A DNA stretch of 64,000 bases from Lachnospira sp. UBA4346 (GCA_002394205.1 DGTC01000024.1:24285-88284), one strand, 5' to 3'; counted from the stretch's first letter, positions 28,968 through 39,507 are shown. A program made the numbers and translations. Notes: a model not told the origin generated them from the letters alone.

Positions 28968-29876
28968 ATGGAATCCGTAATTGAAGAAATCAAACGTTTA
29001 AAAAAAGAAAAGAATGCCGTTATTCTCGCACACTATTATGTGGAAGGCGAAATTCAGGATATTGCCGATTATGTTGGTGATTCCTACTTCTTGAGTAAGA
29101 AAGCAACTGAAGTTCCAGAAGATACCATTGTATTTTGTGGTGTCTCTTTTATGGGCGAAAGTGCAAAGATTCTAAATCCAAATAAGAAAGTTCTTATGCC
29201 GGACCACCTTGCAAACTGCCCAATGGCACTGATGGCTGACGTTGAAAAAATCGAACAGGTCAGAAAGGAATATCCAGATGTTGCTGTTGTCTGTTATATC
29301 AACTCTACTACAGAGTTAAAGGCACATTCTGATGTCTGTGTTACTTCATCAAACGCACTGCGTATCGTAAAGGCACTGCCAAATGAACACATTTTCTTTA
29401 TCCCAGATGAGAATCTCGGCCGTTATATTGCTTCTCTTGTCCCAGAAAAGCATTTCATCTTCAACGATGGATTCTGCCATGTACATAAAAGTATTACAAA
29501 GGAAAATGTATTAAAAGCAAAAGCCGCAAAACCAAATGCAAAAGTACTTGTTCATCCGGAGTGTACATTAGATGTCTTAGAGCTTGCCGATTATATTGGA
29601 AGCACTTCCGGTATAATCGACTATGCAACAAACAGTGATGCAAAGGAATTCTTAATCTGTACAGAACTCGGTGTATTACATCAGTTAGAAAAAAAGAATC
29701 CTGACAAGAAATTCTACTCTGTTGCAATCCGTCAGCTCTGTCCAAATATGAAAAAAGTCACACTTGAAAAAGTACGTGACGCACTGTTAAACGAACCATA
29801 CGTTGTTACTGTCAGCGATGAAGTCCGCATGCAGGCAAATAAGCCACTTGAGAGAATGTTAGAGCTTGCAAAATAG
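28968..29876 (+). CDS. nadA: Quinolinate synthase A
   Basis: Condenses iminoaspartate with DHAP to quinolinate using a 4Fe-4S cluster. The 302 residues carry the family's AHYYVEGEIQDIADYVGDS start, FCGVSFMGESAKIL, HPEC and the C-terminal QLCPNMKK cysteine. I place the start at MESVIEE, 6 nt after GGAG; a slightly earlier in-frame ATG has no room for its ribosome site. First gene of nadABC, transcribed away from recQ. Confidence 0.96.
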   Translation: MESVIEEIKRLKKEKNAVILAHYYVEGEIQDIADYVGDSYFLSKKATEVPEDTIVFCGVSFMGESAKILNPNKKVLMPDHLANCPMALMADVEKIEQVRKEYPDVAVVCYINSTTELKAHSDVCVTSSNALRIVKALPNEHIFFIPDENLGRYIASLVPEKHFIFNDGFCHVHKSITKENVLKAKAAKPNAKVLVHPECTLDVLELADYIGSTSGIIDYATNSDAKEFLICTELGVLHQLEKKNPDKKFYSVAIRQLCPNMKKVTLEKVRDALLNEPYVVTVSDEVRMQANKPLERMLELAK

Positions 29877-29925
29877 CCAAGAAGTAAGCAGCGTAGAAAC
29901 GTATTGCTTAGAAACGAGGAATTTT

Positions 29926-31362
29926 ATGAAAGAACTTAATCCTAATTTTAACCTGAATATTCAGGCAGATGTTATTATTGTCGGAACCGGTGTGTCTGGT
30001 CTGTATGCCGCACTGAATCTTCCACGTAACCTAAAAATCGTCATGATTAGCAAATCCGACTTAGAAAGCAGCGACTCGTTCCTTGCACAGGGCGGTATCT
30101 GCGTTCTGAAAAATGATGCTGATTACGACAGCTATTTTGAAGATACAATGCGTGCCGGTCATTATGAAAATAACAAAGATTCCGTTGATATTATGATTCG
30201 TTCATCACAGGATATTATCCATGATTTGATTGGATATGGCGTAGATTTTGAACGGGATGAACATGGAGCACTTGCCTTTACCAGAGAAGGTGCGCACTCT
30301 ACTCCTAGAATTTTATATCACGAAGATGTTACCGGCAAAGAAATCACAAGTCATCTGCTTGCACATGTAAAGGAATTGCCAAATGTAACCATTCTTGAAC
30401 AGCTTACGATGCTTGATATCCTTGAAGAAGATAATACCTGCTATGGAATTGTATGCCGTTCTAACAAAGAACCGTCCTCTATTCTGACGATTTCTGCAGA
30501 ATATACCATTTGGGCATGTGGTGGAATCGGTGGACTTTATGACCACTCAACAAACTTCCCACACTTAACCGGAGATGCCCTTGCAATTTCTTTAAGACAC
30601 CAGATTAAATTGCAAAATATTGATTATATTCAGATTCATCCAACAACACTCTATTCAAATAAGCCGGGCAGACGCTTCTTAATCTCTGAATCTGTCCGTG
30701 GTGAAGGTGCTTTGTTATTAAATAAAAACAAAGAACGTTTTGTAGACGAACTGCTTCCAAGAGATGTCGTTGCAAATGCCATCCATAAGCAGATGAAAGA
30801 GGATAACGCTCCATTTGTATGGTTATCTTTCGCACCAATTCCAAAAGAAGATATTATTCACCATTTTCCAAATATCTACAAACACTGCTTAGAAGAAGGC
30901 TATGATGTTACAAAAGAACCGATTCCTGTCGTTCCTGCACAGCATTATTTTATGGGTGGTGTCGATGTCAACCGCTATAGTCAGACTTCTATGGAATGTC
31001 TGTATGCAGTTGGCGAAACAAGCTGCAACGGTGTTCATGGCAAGAATCGTCTTGCAAGCAACTCTCTGTTAGAAAGTCTTGTATTTGCAAAACGTGCTGC
31101 CAAAGATATTGTGAAAAAAATAACAAATAATTCTGAACAGTATTCTTTACTGATGAACTGCAATTCTTCTGAAAATGCAATTGACTGTATGAAAGCTACA
31201 TCTTCAAAAGCTGTTGTAAAGAAACTGATTCAGGCAATGGACATCAGCCAATATGAAAATTATGAACAGTGGAATGTCACAAATAAGACAATGATTCGCA
31301 ACGAAATCGAAAGGATGAGAAAAGAACATGAACAACATAACAAAAAAATTGAATGTCGATAA
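29926..31362 (+). CDS. nadB: L-aspartate oxidase
   Basis: FAD enzyme that oxidises L-aspartate to iminoaspartate for NadA. The Rossmann start VIIVGTGVSGLYAALNL is near residue 16, the AQGGI segment near 50, and LASNSLLESLVF near 370. The start at MKELNPNF follows GAGGA. At 478 residues it is slightly shorter than the E. coli enzyme. It overlaps nadC by 35 bp, supporting coupled translation. Confidence 0.95.
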   Translation: MKELNPNFNLNIQADVIIVGTGVSGLYAALNLPRNLKIVMISKSDLESSDSFLAQGGICVLKNDADYDSYFEDTMRAGHYENNKDSVDIMIRSSQDIIHDLIGYGVDFERDEHGALAFTREGAHSTPRILYHEDVTGKEITSHLLAHVKELPNVTILEQLTMLDILEEDNTCYGIVCRSNKEPSSILTISAEYTIWACGGIGGLYDHSTNFPHLTGDALAISLRHQIKLQNIDYIQIHPTTLYSNKPGRRFLISESVRGEGALLLNKNKERFVDELLPRDVVANAIHKQMKEDNAPFVWLSFAPIPKEDIIHHFPNIYKHCLEEGYDVTKEPIPVVPAQHYFMGGVDVNRYSQTSMECLYAVGETSCNGVHGKNRLASNSLLESLVFAKRAAKDIVKKITNNSEQYSLLMNCNSSENAIDCMKATSSKAVVKKLIQAMDISQYENYEQWNVTNKTMIRNEIERMRKEHEQHNKKIECR

Positions 31363-32188
31363 TCTGATTTTACAGGCACTTGCCGAAGATATTTCCAGCG
31401 AAGATGTATCTACAAATGCTGTTATGAGAACTGCAAAACAGGGAGAAGTTCAGTTAATCTGTAAGCAGGACGGCGTGATTGCAGGTCTTGACATCTTTGC
31501 CCGTGTATTTGAATTACTTGATGAAAATACAGAAGTGGAATTCTATTGCAAGGATTCCGATGAAGTAAAGAAAGGGCAGCTTATGGCTACGATTCGTGGT
31601 GATATTCGTGTCCTGTTATCGGGCGAACGTACTGCCTTAAATTATCTACAGCGCATGAGTGGTATCGCAACGTATACACATTCTGTTGCCGCACTCTTAA
31701 AGGGCAGCAAAACAAAGTTATTAGATACAAGAAAGACAACACCGAACAATCGTATCTTCGAAAAGTATGCCGTTCGTGTCGGTGGCGGTTATAATCACCG
31801 TTATAATCTCTCTGACGGTGTGTTATTAAAGGATAACCACATCGGTGCTGCCGGTGGCGTCAAAGAAGCCGTTACAATGGCAAAAGAATATGCTCCATTT
31901 GTACGTAAAATTGAAGTGGAAGTTGAGACACTTGAACAGGTTGCAGAAGCTGCCGATGCCGGCGCAGACATTATTATGTTAGATAATATGACACCGGATA
32001 TGATGCGTGAAGCCATCCAGATTATTAACGGTCGTGCAGAAACAGAATGTTCCGGCAATGTCACAAAAGAAAATATTGCCCGTCTTGTAGATATCGGCGT
32101 GGATTATATTTCTAGCGGTGCTTTAACACACTCTGCACCAATTATGGATATTTCTTTAAAGAATCTTCATCCAGTGGAACCTGCATAA
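31328..32188 (+). CDS. nadC: Nicotinate-nucleotide diphosphorylase (carboxylating)
   Basis: Quinolinate phosphoribosyltransferase: quinolinate plus PRPP to nicotinate mononucleotide. Signature segments are SGERTALNYLQRMSGIAT (about 98-115), DTRKTTP (about 137) and IMLDNM (about 217), then GVDYISSGALTHS near 257. Length 286 is normal. Third gene of the operon, starting inside nadB and ending at a strong terminator. Confidence 0.96.
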   Translation: MNNITKKLNVDNLILQALAEDISSEDVSTNAVMRTAKQGEVQLICKQDGVIAGLDIFARVFELLDENTEVEFYCKDSDEVKKGQLMATIRGDIRVLLSGERTALNYLQRMSGIATYTHSVAALLKGSKTKLLDTRKTTPNNRIFEKYAVRVGGGYNHRYNLSDGVLLKDNHIGAAGGVKEAVTMAKEYAPFVRKIEVEVETLEQVAEAADAGADIIMLDNMTPDMMREAIQIINGRAETECSGNVTKENIARLVDIGVDYISSGALTHSAPIMDISLKNLHPVEPA

Positions 32189-32207
32189 AATATAATCATT
32201 TATCCAT

Positions 32208-32272
32208 AAAAACACACCCAGCAGATAGTTGTTATTATTTTCACAATCATCTGACGGGTGTGTTTCATTTTA
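32208..32272 (+). terminator. nadABC terminator
   Basis: AAACACACCC pairs with GGGTGTGTTT across a long hairpin, followed by CATTTTAT. Confidence 0.75.
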
Positions 32273-32411
32273 TAAAAGTATGCCCTTTGTTTTTGTTTAT
32301 AACAATTCTCGTTTTCGTTATATTGCCATTCGTGCTTGCACGAAACGATTCTTCAAAATATATTGTAATCGCCATTTGCTGCTCGCTAATGCTCTTAATC
32401 ATCTAAAAACG

Positions 32412-34142
32412 TTAGATTCTTTTAAAACGTCCAACTTCCTGTGAAAGTTCTTCTGATATATCTACATTATGCTTTGCTTCATTACCAATCTCTGCAATTG
32501 CCTGTACAAGACTTCCCGTATTATCTGCCGCACTCGAAATTCCTTTTGCGCCTTCCTCCATCGTTGTTGAAATACCGTCGATAGAATCTGCCATTTCTCC
32601 CATTGCATGCTGCAATTTCTGGCTGCTTTCCCTAAAGCTCATAAAGATTTCATTTGCAGATTCCGCATCTGTAAAATATCCATTTGCAATTGCTACAAAA
32701 TTACTGTAATCCTGCGCAACCGAATCATTCATAAATGCAATCAATTCCTGTGCATTTCCGATTAACTTCTCTACAGACTTTACAACTCTGTCACTGATAT
32801 CCTGAATATTATTCGCTGCTGTCTTACTATTTTCTGCAAGTTCCCGAATCTCATCTGCAACCACTGCAAATCCTTTTCCGGCTTCTCCCGCTCTTGCTGC
32901 TTCAATCGATGCATTTAACGCAAGAAGATTTGTCTGACTTGAAATAGATAAAATATCATCTGTCAATCGTGTAATTTCCTGTACCTGCTTGCTTTCTTCA
33001 ATTGCAACACCTAACTGATTCTGCTTTATTTCAATCATCTCGCTGATATTTTCTTTGCTCTGATCTGTATGCTCTTTTGCAACCACTGCACGCTGTTTAA
33101 TCTCAGAAACTAATTTTTCTCCATCGCCTGCCTGTGCATACATATTCTGTGCACTGCCTAAAATATCCTGTGCATTTAAATTCAATGTCTCTACGGTAGC
33201 TGTAATTTCCTGCATACTCGCAGCTAACTCTTCCATCACCGCTGATACACTACTCACATTTTCATTCGAATTGGTAATTTCCGTATTCATACCATGAATT
33301 GACTGCTGCATACGTGCTGTCGCACTCTGAATCTTCCCCATAACCTGTTGTAATTCCGTCATAAATTCATTGATACCATTTCCTAATACGCCAATCTCGT
33401 CCTTTGTATGTACATCAATTCGCTCTGTTAAATCACCTTCACCGGTATGAATCTTGTCAATAATATCTGTAAGCTGCTTCCCCGTCTTCTTTGCCGGTGT
33501 CGCAATAGATTTCATAATAAACAGAATAATTATAACGACAGATACTGTAAACAATGTCGTAGCTGTCGCCATCATCCGATTACCACTCTTGATAATATGT
33601 GCATAAGAATCTGCTGTATCCTGAAGACCTTTGCTTAAATCATCCATAAACTGTGTCTGAACCGTATTAGACTTTCCCATCAACGGCTGAAAATTATTTG
33701 ATAAATAAGCACCTGCCTGCGCATAATTTCCTTCATCTGCAAACTTCTTTACCTGAGAAATCCCTGCAATAACATCTTCAATATTATTTGCAAATGCCTG
33801 ATAAGACTCATTCAATGTTGCATCATTAATTTGTTCCAGATATTTCTCCATATTCGCAAGGTTTTCCCTACTAGATGCAATATCATTCTCAATATCTTTT
33901 CCCATTCCTACACGCGCAGCATCATTCTGTGTCAGAACAATGATATTCATGTACTTTTGCATACGCTCCATATTTCGCAGTAATTCTGCATAATCCATTT
34001 CTAATGGTGCATAATTTTCACTCATAACCGTTCCTTTTTCGGCAACATTGTGCACTGTCATAAATGAATATGCCGTATTGATACTAAACACCACATACAG
34101 TACGAAAATTGCACAAAAAATCTTCAAACCTATTTTCTTCAT
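32412..34142 (-). CDS. Methyl-accepting chemotaxis protein
   Basis: A 576-residue chemoreceptor with helix 1 at about 5-25, an extracellular four-helix sensor (about 30-185), helix 2 at about 190-210, a HAMP domain and a signalling coiled coil. The hairpin tip is typical (TNLLALNASIEAARAGEAG near residue 415). The start at MKKIGLK follows GGAGGAACATT; an earlier open stretch lacks a ribosome site. The tip lacks a CheR-docking tail. Ligand unknown. Confidence 0.92.
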   Translation of the reverse strand: MKKIGLKIFCAIFVLYVVFSINTAYSFMTVHNVAEKGTVMSENYAPLEMDYAELLRNMERMQKYMNIIVLTQNDAARVGMGKDIENDIASSRENLANMEKYLEQINDATLNESYQAFANNIEDVIAGISQVKKFADEGNYAQAGAYLSNNFQPLMGKSNTVQTQFMDDLSKGLQDTADSYAHIIKSGNRMMATATTLFTVSVVIIILFIMKSIATPAKKTGKQLTDIIDKIHTGEGDLTERIDVHTKDEIGVLGNGINEFMTELQQVMGKIQSATARMQQSIHGMNTEITNSNENVSSVSAVMEELAASMQEITATVETLNLNAQDILGSAQNMYAQAGDGEKLVSEIKQRAVVAKEHTDQSKENISEMIEIKQNQLGVAIEESKQVQEITRLTDDILSISSQTNLLALNASIEAARAGEAGKGFAVVADEIRELAENSKTAANNIQDISDRVVKSVEKLIGNAQELIAFMNDSVAQDYSNFVAIANGYFTDAESANEIFMSFRESSQKLQHAMGEMADSIDGISTTMEEGAKGISSAADNTGSLVQAIAEIGNEAKHNVDISEELSQEVGRFKRI

Positions 34143-34355
34143 AATGTTCCTCCATTCTCCTCTTCTTTGTTGCACACGTCTTATTTTTCTTCCATAAGAA
34201 TATATCTTTACTATAAAAACCACTACGAATTAATTCAATTCACAATCTTGCCATTTTGTGCAAAAAACGTGTATAATAACATTAATTAATAAAGTATTTA
34301 GAATGATTTTATATAGATTTTTCACTTCATGAATGATTAATGGAAAGGAGTCATG

Positions 34356-34976
34356 ATGCGTGAGAAAAAGAAGCCTGCCTATACTCAGATTTTAGAGTCT
34401 TTAGAGGAACTATTTGCACAATATTCTATTCAAAAATTAACAACGAAACAAATTGCCGATGCCTGTAACATTTCTTCCCGTACCTTCTATAATTACTTCT
34501 ATGATAAATACGATGCGGCTGCGGCAATGTTTCTGCATATTGTAGAACCTTATATTTATGATAATCTGTCTACATGGTACAATCACGGCTGCGACTTAAA
34601 TGATCACAGCGTTGCCATCATCCATAACTGTATTCTGGCACAAGACAATACTGCAATCATTGAAACATACAAAAAGGTCGAATATGAAAAATTGAAAATG
34701 CACATTCTGCCGGAAGCCTATAAAGATCCAAAGACCGCACAACAAATAGAATGTGATATCATCTTTTTTGTAAATGGAATCAAAGGACTGATTCGTGATT
34801 TATTTTTACAAAGTTCCTTTATTTCTCCGCTATTTACTGCCGGAGATTTTTTTCTGGATGCTGATATGTCTTATACGTTTTTTCCGGAAACCCTGCGTAA
34901 ATACTTCTCAGATACAGTGGTCGCAGAACCTTCGAAAGAATTCTTAGAATTATTTGAAAAACGCCATTTTATTTAA
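34356..34976 (+). CDS. TetR-family transcriptional regulator
   Basis: A 206-residue regulator with an N-terminal TetR helix-turn-helix (QKLTTKQIADACNIS, then RTFYNYF, about residues 22-50) and a divergent helical ligand-binding part. It is transcribed divergently from the chemoreceptor across about 210 bp and may regulate it or itself. The second of two adjacent ATGs has the better spacing to AAAGGAG. Confidence 0.85.
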   Translation: MREKKKPAYTQILESLEELFAQYSIQKLTTKQIADACNISSRTFYNYFYDKYDAAAAMFLHIVEPYIYDNLSTWYNHGCDLNDHSVAIIHNCILAQDNTAIIETYKKVEYEKLKMHILPEAYKDPKTAQQIECDIIFFVNGIKGLIRDLFLQSSFISPLFTAGDFFLDADMSYTFFPETLRKYFSDTVVAEPSKEFLELFEKRHFI

Positions 34977-35052
34977 AGCAACATACACAAATATATAAAA
35001 TATAATTGGAACTTCCACTCTTACGTGAAGTATTTCCCACCAAATCTAAAAA

Positions 35053-35110
35053 ACACCAGCACAATGATTTGATTTTGCTTATCATACAAAACCTATCACT
35101 GTACTGGTGT
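35053..35110. terminator. Bidirectional terminator between convergent genes
   Basis: ACACCAGCAC pairs with GTACTGGTGT with one mismatch; A-rich on one side and T-rich on the other, between the TetR gene and the second chemoreceptor. Confidence 0.55.
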
Positions 35111-35139
35111 ATTTGATTTATTATTCAAGATTCCTATAT

Positions 35140-37050
35140 TTATTTTGCAAAAATCGCTACATCATGTGCTAATTCTGCGCCAACTTCTGCATTGTCGTTC
35201 GCATTTGCCTCTAAGCCCTTCATCGATAATGCTATTTCATTCATGTCACTCGCAGCTTCTCCAACACCTGCTGCACTCTCATCAATCGTCGTTGCAATAT
35301 CCCTGATTCCTGAATTCATCTCCGCCATCGTGCTCTTTAATGCTTGTGCATTCACTGCAAATTGCTCCAGCAAATCATTTACTTTATTCGCATCTTTACG
35401 ATATTCCTCCGTAATTTCCACAAATTGATTATAATCTGCAAGAATATTTTCATCTACATACAATAATAACTGATTCGAATTGCCTGCAAGCTCTGATACA
35501 CTATCCATCACAATTACACTGATATCCTGAATGTGGTTTGCAATTGCTCTGCTGTTATCTGCAAGTTCTCGAATTTCCCCTGCTACGACTGCAAATCCTT
35601 TGCCGGCTTCTCCTGCTCTTGCCGCCTCAATCGAAGCATTGAGTGCTAACATATTCGTCTGCGAAGAAATATTTAAAATGTCTTCTGTCAACTTCTGAAT
35701 CTGCTCCACCTGCTTGCTGTTCTCAATAGACTGCACCAACGTATTCTTAATATCTGCAACCATATCACTCGTTACCTGTCTGCCTCGCTGTGCATTTTCC
35801 CGATACTGCTCTGACTTATCAGCAATCTCTTCGGTTAATGTATTGCCCTGATGAACCTGGTCGTTCATATTTATAACCGCAGAGAAAATATTGTCAGCCC
35901 CAGCACCAAGTTCTTCCACCGTTGCAGATACTTCCTGAATTCCTGCTGCCATCTGCTGCATGGTGGCTGATACACCATTTGCATTGCCATTTACCTCGGA
36001 TATCTGTGTATTCATCGTTCCTGCTGAATCCAACAACTTACCCGACTGTATCTGAATATCCTGCATAATTGTTTCTAACTTCTCTAAAAACAGATTGATT
36101 CCTCGAACCAATTCGCCAACTTCGTCCTGTGTCTTTACCTCAATTCTTGTTGTCAAATCGCCCTGTCCGCGTTCAATATCCGAAACAATTGTTCCAAGCT
36201 GGTCCTTTGCCAGCTTGAGTGGCTTTGTAATGAAAATAACCATACATACAATCGCTGCGCCAACACCACACATCACAATCAATAATACAAAAAATGTAAC
36301 TGTTGATGCCTCATACTGATTCTCTAACTCTTCAGAGGCTTGTGTAACCTGTGCCTCGATCAATGTATTTAAGTTCTCTGCTGCTGTCTCTAGCTGGCTC
36401 GTAATACTTCCTTCCCCTTCCGCTGTCAATGAAAAAAATGCATCCATTTGAGAATCACTTGCAGACAACGCCGATTGTACACTTGCCGTATATGTCTCAA
36501 ATACAGTCTTGTAGCTCTCTAACCCTGCTAATACCTCATCATTTCCAAATGCATTGATTGCAGATTCCAACGCAGCAAATGAACTGGTCAGGTTGCTAAT
36601 CTCTGTTTCCATAGTTTCCTGCATACTCGTTGCATGGTCTGTCTGATTGTTCCCCATTGCCTGTCCTGACTGCATCTGCTGTGCATTGGTATTATTCTCG
36701 CTCTGTCGTTGGTCTTGTGCTGGCTGTTCCCCTTCTGCCTGACCGCCCATACGATCCTGCATTTTAAAGGCTGCCGAACTATTGGCGTACTTCTGCACCT
36801 TTTCAATTGACGTGGTTACATCTGCCATTAACATTTCTGCTTCCATACATTCATTGGCAATATTCTGGCTCTTCTCATTCATCTTGCGAAGTGACAGATA
36901 GCCTGTACTAATACTTACCACACCGGCAAGAAACATCAGTCCTACCAGTACTAAAATCTTAACACGAATCTTTTTTCTCATACGAATCTTATATACCTCC
37001 ATATTCTGACACCAACGCACATATTCTTCTACATCATTCTCTAAAATCAT
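35140..37050 (-). CDS. Methyl-accepting chemotaxis protein
   Basis: A chemoreceptor with helix 1 near residues 30-50, an extracellular sensor that contains a Gln/Asn-rich loop (about 105-150), helix 2 near 255-275, HAMP and a signalling domain with the tip TNMLALNASIEAARAGEAG. The start is uncertain: the frame opens at 37050, but MRKKIRVK at 36981 is the more usual beginning, with GGAGG 14 nt upstream. Ligand unknown. Confidence 0.88.
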   Translation of the reverse strand: MILENDVEEYVRWCQNMEVYKIRMRKKIRVKILVLVGLMFLAGVVSISTGYLSLRKMNEKSQNIANECMEAEMLMADVTTSIEKVQKYANSSAAFKMQDRMGGQAEGEQPAQDQRQSENNTNAQQMQSGQAMGNNQTDHATSMQETMETEISNLTSSFAALESAINAFGNDEVLAGLESYKTVFETYTASVQSALSASDSQMDAFFSLTAEGEGSITSQLETAAENLNTLIEAQVTQASEELENQYEASTVTFFVLLIVMCGVGAAIVCMVIFITKPLKLAKDQLGTIVSDIERGQGDLTTRIEVKTQDEVGELVRGINLFLEKLETIMQDIQIQSGKLLDSAGTMNTQISEVNGNANGVSATMQQMAAGIQEVSATVEELGAGADNIFSAVINMNDQVHQGNTLTEEIADKSEQYRENAQRGRQVTSDMVADIKNTLVQSIENSKQVEQIQKLTEDILNISSQTNMLALNASIEAARAGEAGKGFAVVAGEIRELADNSRAIANHIQDISVIVMDSVSELAGNSNQLLLYVDENILADYNQFVEITEEYRKDANKVNDLLEQFAVNAQALKSTMAEMNSGIRDIATTIDESAAGVGEAASDMNEIALSMKGLEANANDNAEVGAELAHDVAIFAK

Positions 37051-37169
37051 CGAAACGTGCTTCCTGTATCAGTCCCTTGATTGTCTATAATTTATCAAAG
37101 AGGTATGGTAAATTTTTGTATTTTATGTGGGAAAATCGTGTTCTTTATATGGAAAATATGTGAACGTAC

Positions 37170-37595
37170 TTATAAATCCTGTGCCTGAATATGCGCTAAG
37201 AGTGCCTGACATCCCTCTAAAATCTCACGATAAGTCGTATCAAAATCACCGGAATACCATGGATCTGCAATGTCAGCAGGCTTTCCTGTAAATTCTAACA
37301 ATCGGCTCACTTTGCCTTGTGTGTCATCTCCAATAATACGCTCTAAGTTGCGGATATTGTAGCGTTCCATCACGACAAGGTAATCAAATGTATCATAATC
37401 CTCCTTCGTTACCTGTCTTGCAGTCTTCCCATCGGTGTGCAATCCAACGGATGCTAACACCTTTCTTGCCGGCGGATACACCGGATTACCAATCTCCTCC
37501 CTGCTCGTCGCAGCGGATTCTATATAAATTCTGTCTTCTAAATGTGCCTTGCTTACAAGGTCTTTCATAATAAATTCTGCCATAGGACTGCGACA
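37170..37595 (-). pseudogene. 3' part of the chromosomal LMW-PTP gene, interrupted by the element
   Basis: Low-molecular-weight protein tyrosine phosphatase from the P-loop arginine onward (CRSPMAEFIMKDLV to the C-terminus), including the general-acid aspartate in ADPWYSGDF. The first 14 residues are missing here and are found at 52581-52625. Rejoining the two parts at TGT gives a 156-residue protein, the normal length. In the integrated state this part has no phosphatase start or P-loop cysteine. Confidence 0.92.
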
Positions 37596-39252
37596 TACTT
37601 TCCCTATCAAACTGTACAAAATCTCCCTCCCTCTCTCCCTCGATCTCTGGAGGACTTATTATCATTTCTGCCTTTCCTCCCTCTATAAACAGGAAAGCTC
37701 CAGCTACTCTATCAAGTGTAACACAAGCATCTCCATTAGCACAAACTATTATTTGCTTAATATGATCCGCTAAGAATTTTACCTTATTCTCCTCTAGCTG
37801 TGCCTCATCTGCAAAAAGGAGCTCGATCTCTTGATCTATGTTTCTTATAGTCTCATCAATATCCTTAATATCTGGATTTTCCTCTACAGGAGCTAGGAGG
37901 ATCCGCTTATCTGCTATGAGCTTATCTATCTCCTCTCTCTTAGCCTTAAACTCATCCTTGCCTATGAGATCCTCTGTATAAGCATCCAGTAGCTTAGCTC
38001 TTTTACTCTCCAGCTTATCTATCTCCGCCTCTATTTTCTCGTTATCATTAGGAGTAGTAAGCTGTTTCTTTAGATCCTCCAGCCACTTAACAGTATTTCT
38101 CTTTAAGAGCGTTTTACTGTACTCTATTGTGCTGTAATCTAGGTACCGATCCGCTAAGGATACAAGGTAATTATTTAGCTTTACTCCAGATATGGTAGCT
38201 GGCTCCTTACAAGCCATTTCTCCTCTACCCATCTTCCCACTACAGTACCATTGATGGTAAGTACCAGAGGTGTTTTTAGAGGTATGTTTCCAGAGTACCT
38301 TACCACAACACGCACATACCATTTTACCACTAAGAGGATCTGTGCCCATCCGCTTACCTCTAGGCTTTTTGTTTCCCTCGTTTCTGTGGCTCTGGATCTC
38401 ATTGTTTACCGCATCCCATACCTCTGGGCTTACTATTGGCTCGTGATCGTCTTTCACTATTACCCACTCCTCCTCATCTTTTTGTATGATTTCCTTTGTC
38501 TTAAAATCCCTGTGGTGCCTATTGAGAATTACCCAGCCTTTGTGCATCTCATTTTTAATAACTCTCCCTATAACTTCCTCTGTAAAGAGCTTGCCCTTTT
38601 TGTTTCTATATCCCAGCTCATTCATACGGTTTCTAACCTTACGGAGGCTATGGAGCTCCAGATACAGCTCATACATAGTTCTAACGATCTCCGCCTCCTC
38701 AGGTACTATTACCCAGCGTTTATCCTTTATTGTATATCCGTAGGTTTGACCGTTTCCCATAGCATTTACACGCTCCCCTCTCTTAGCTTGCTCTATCCTC
38801 CTCTTATTTGAGTTATTGAGTTTTTTACTAAGATCTTTTGAGTATTGTGCCGCCAACATAGCCCTAATGCCTGTAATGAGCTCATCCTCATCTGGTTGAT
38901 AAAACTTATTTTCAAGATAAAAATATAGCTTTATCTTTGATCTAACGATTTTATCCTCAAACTTATACCACTCAAAAGTATTACGCTGTAGTCGATCCTG
39001 TGATTTCACTACAAGAATATCAAACTTATCGTTTTCTATATCCTCCAGTAACCGCTGGTACTCGTTTCTCCGCTTTGTAGTAGTTCCGCTCTTTCCCTCA
39101 TCTACATATCCGTCTACAAGCTTCCATCCCATAGAGTCTATAATATCCTTATTCTCCTGTACCTGTTTCTCTAAGGCGTTGAGCTGTTTCTCCTCCTCTG
39201 TGGATACTCTAGCGTAAAATACCGCCCTATCTAAAGCCTCCGCCTGTGCCAT
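37486..39252 (-). CDS. Large serine recombinase (integrase of the element)
   Basis: A 588-residue site-specific recombinase. The resolvase domain begins VFYARVSTEEEKQLNALEKQ (nucleophile Ser near residue 17), followed by DEGKSG and VVKSQDRLQRN; then a recombinase domain (about 170-290), a zinc ribbon (CACCGKVLWKH, then WYCSG, about 330-365) and a coiled coil (about 400-500). The start follows CACACAGGAGGTAAAGGAT. The last 34 codons lie beyond the attachment core, in phosphatase DNA read in another frame; in the circle the protein would instead end YFATQTVQNNTLEIRIAI. Confidence 0.93.
   Translation of the reverse strand: MAQAEALDRAVFYARVSTEEEKQLNALEKQVQENKDIIDSMGWKLVDGYVDEGKSGTTTKRRNEYQRLLEDIENDKFDILVVKSQDRLQRNTFEWYKFEDKIVRSKIKLYFYLENKFYQPDEDELITGIRAMLAAQYSKDLSKKLNNSNKRRIEQAKRGERVNAMGNGQTYGYTIKDKRWVIVPEEAEIVRTMYELYLELHSLRKVRNRMNELGYRNKKGKLFTEEVIGRVIKNEMHKGWVILNRHHRDFKTKEIIQKDEEEWVIVKDDHEPIVSPEVWDAVNNEIQSHRNEGNKKPRGKRMGTDPLSGKMVCACCGKVLWKHTSKNTSGTYHQWYCSGKMGRGEMACKEPATISGVKLNNYLVSLADRYLDYSTIEYSKTLLKRNTVKWLEDLKKQLTTPNDNEKIEAEIDKLESKRAKLLDAYTEDLIGKDEFKAKREEIDKLIADKRILLAPVEENPDIKDIDETIRNIDQEIELLFADEAQLEENKVKFLADHIKQIIVCANGDACVTLDRVAGAFLFIEGGKAEMIISPPEIEGEREGDFVQFDRESMSQSYGRIYYERPCKQGTFRRQNLYRIRCDEQGGDW
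37593..37595. other. Attachment-site core, recombinase end of the element
   Basis: Minus strand reads GGGAAAGTA-TGT-CGCAGTCC: element sequence, shared core TGT, then phosphatase sequence. Confidence 0.85.
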
Positions 39253-39371
39253 ATCCTTTACCTCCTGTGTGATCCTGTTTTTATCGCCTCTCTTTTGAGG
39301 CTTATATATCTTTATCACAGAAAGTTTTAGAATTTAGATAACCCCTATATAATTTTATACACCCCTTAACT

Positions 39372-39405
39372 AAAAAAGAGGGCTAAGGATCCGCTCCCTA
39401 GCCCT
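39372..39405 (-). terminator. Terminator before the recombinase gene
   Basis: Stem AGGGCTAGGGA/TCCTTAGCCCT then TTTTTTA on the minus strand. The recombinase therefore needs its own promoter in the next 120 bp. Confidence 0.8.
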
Positions 39406-39507
39406 GTCTATCTCTTATAGATACCCCCTGTGAGCTAGTAGGAGCCCCATACAGCCACTTTACTATATTATCCTTACACTTTATTGTATAGGTGCCCCTA
39501 TATCCCT

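Noticed and set aside
37486..37592. Last 34 residues of the recombinase as a real domain
   Set aside because: They are host phosphatase DNA read in a different frame past the attachment core.
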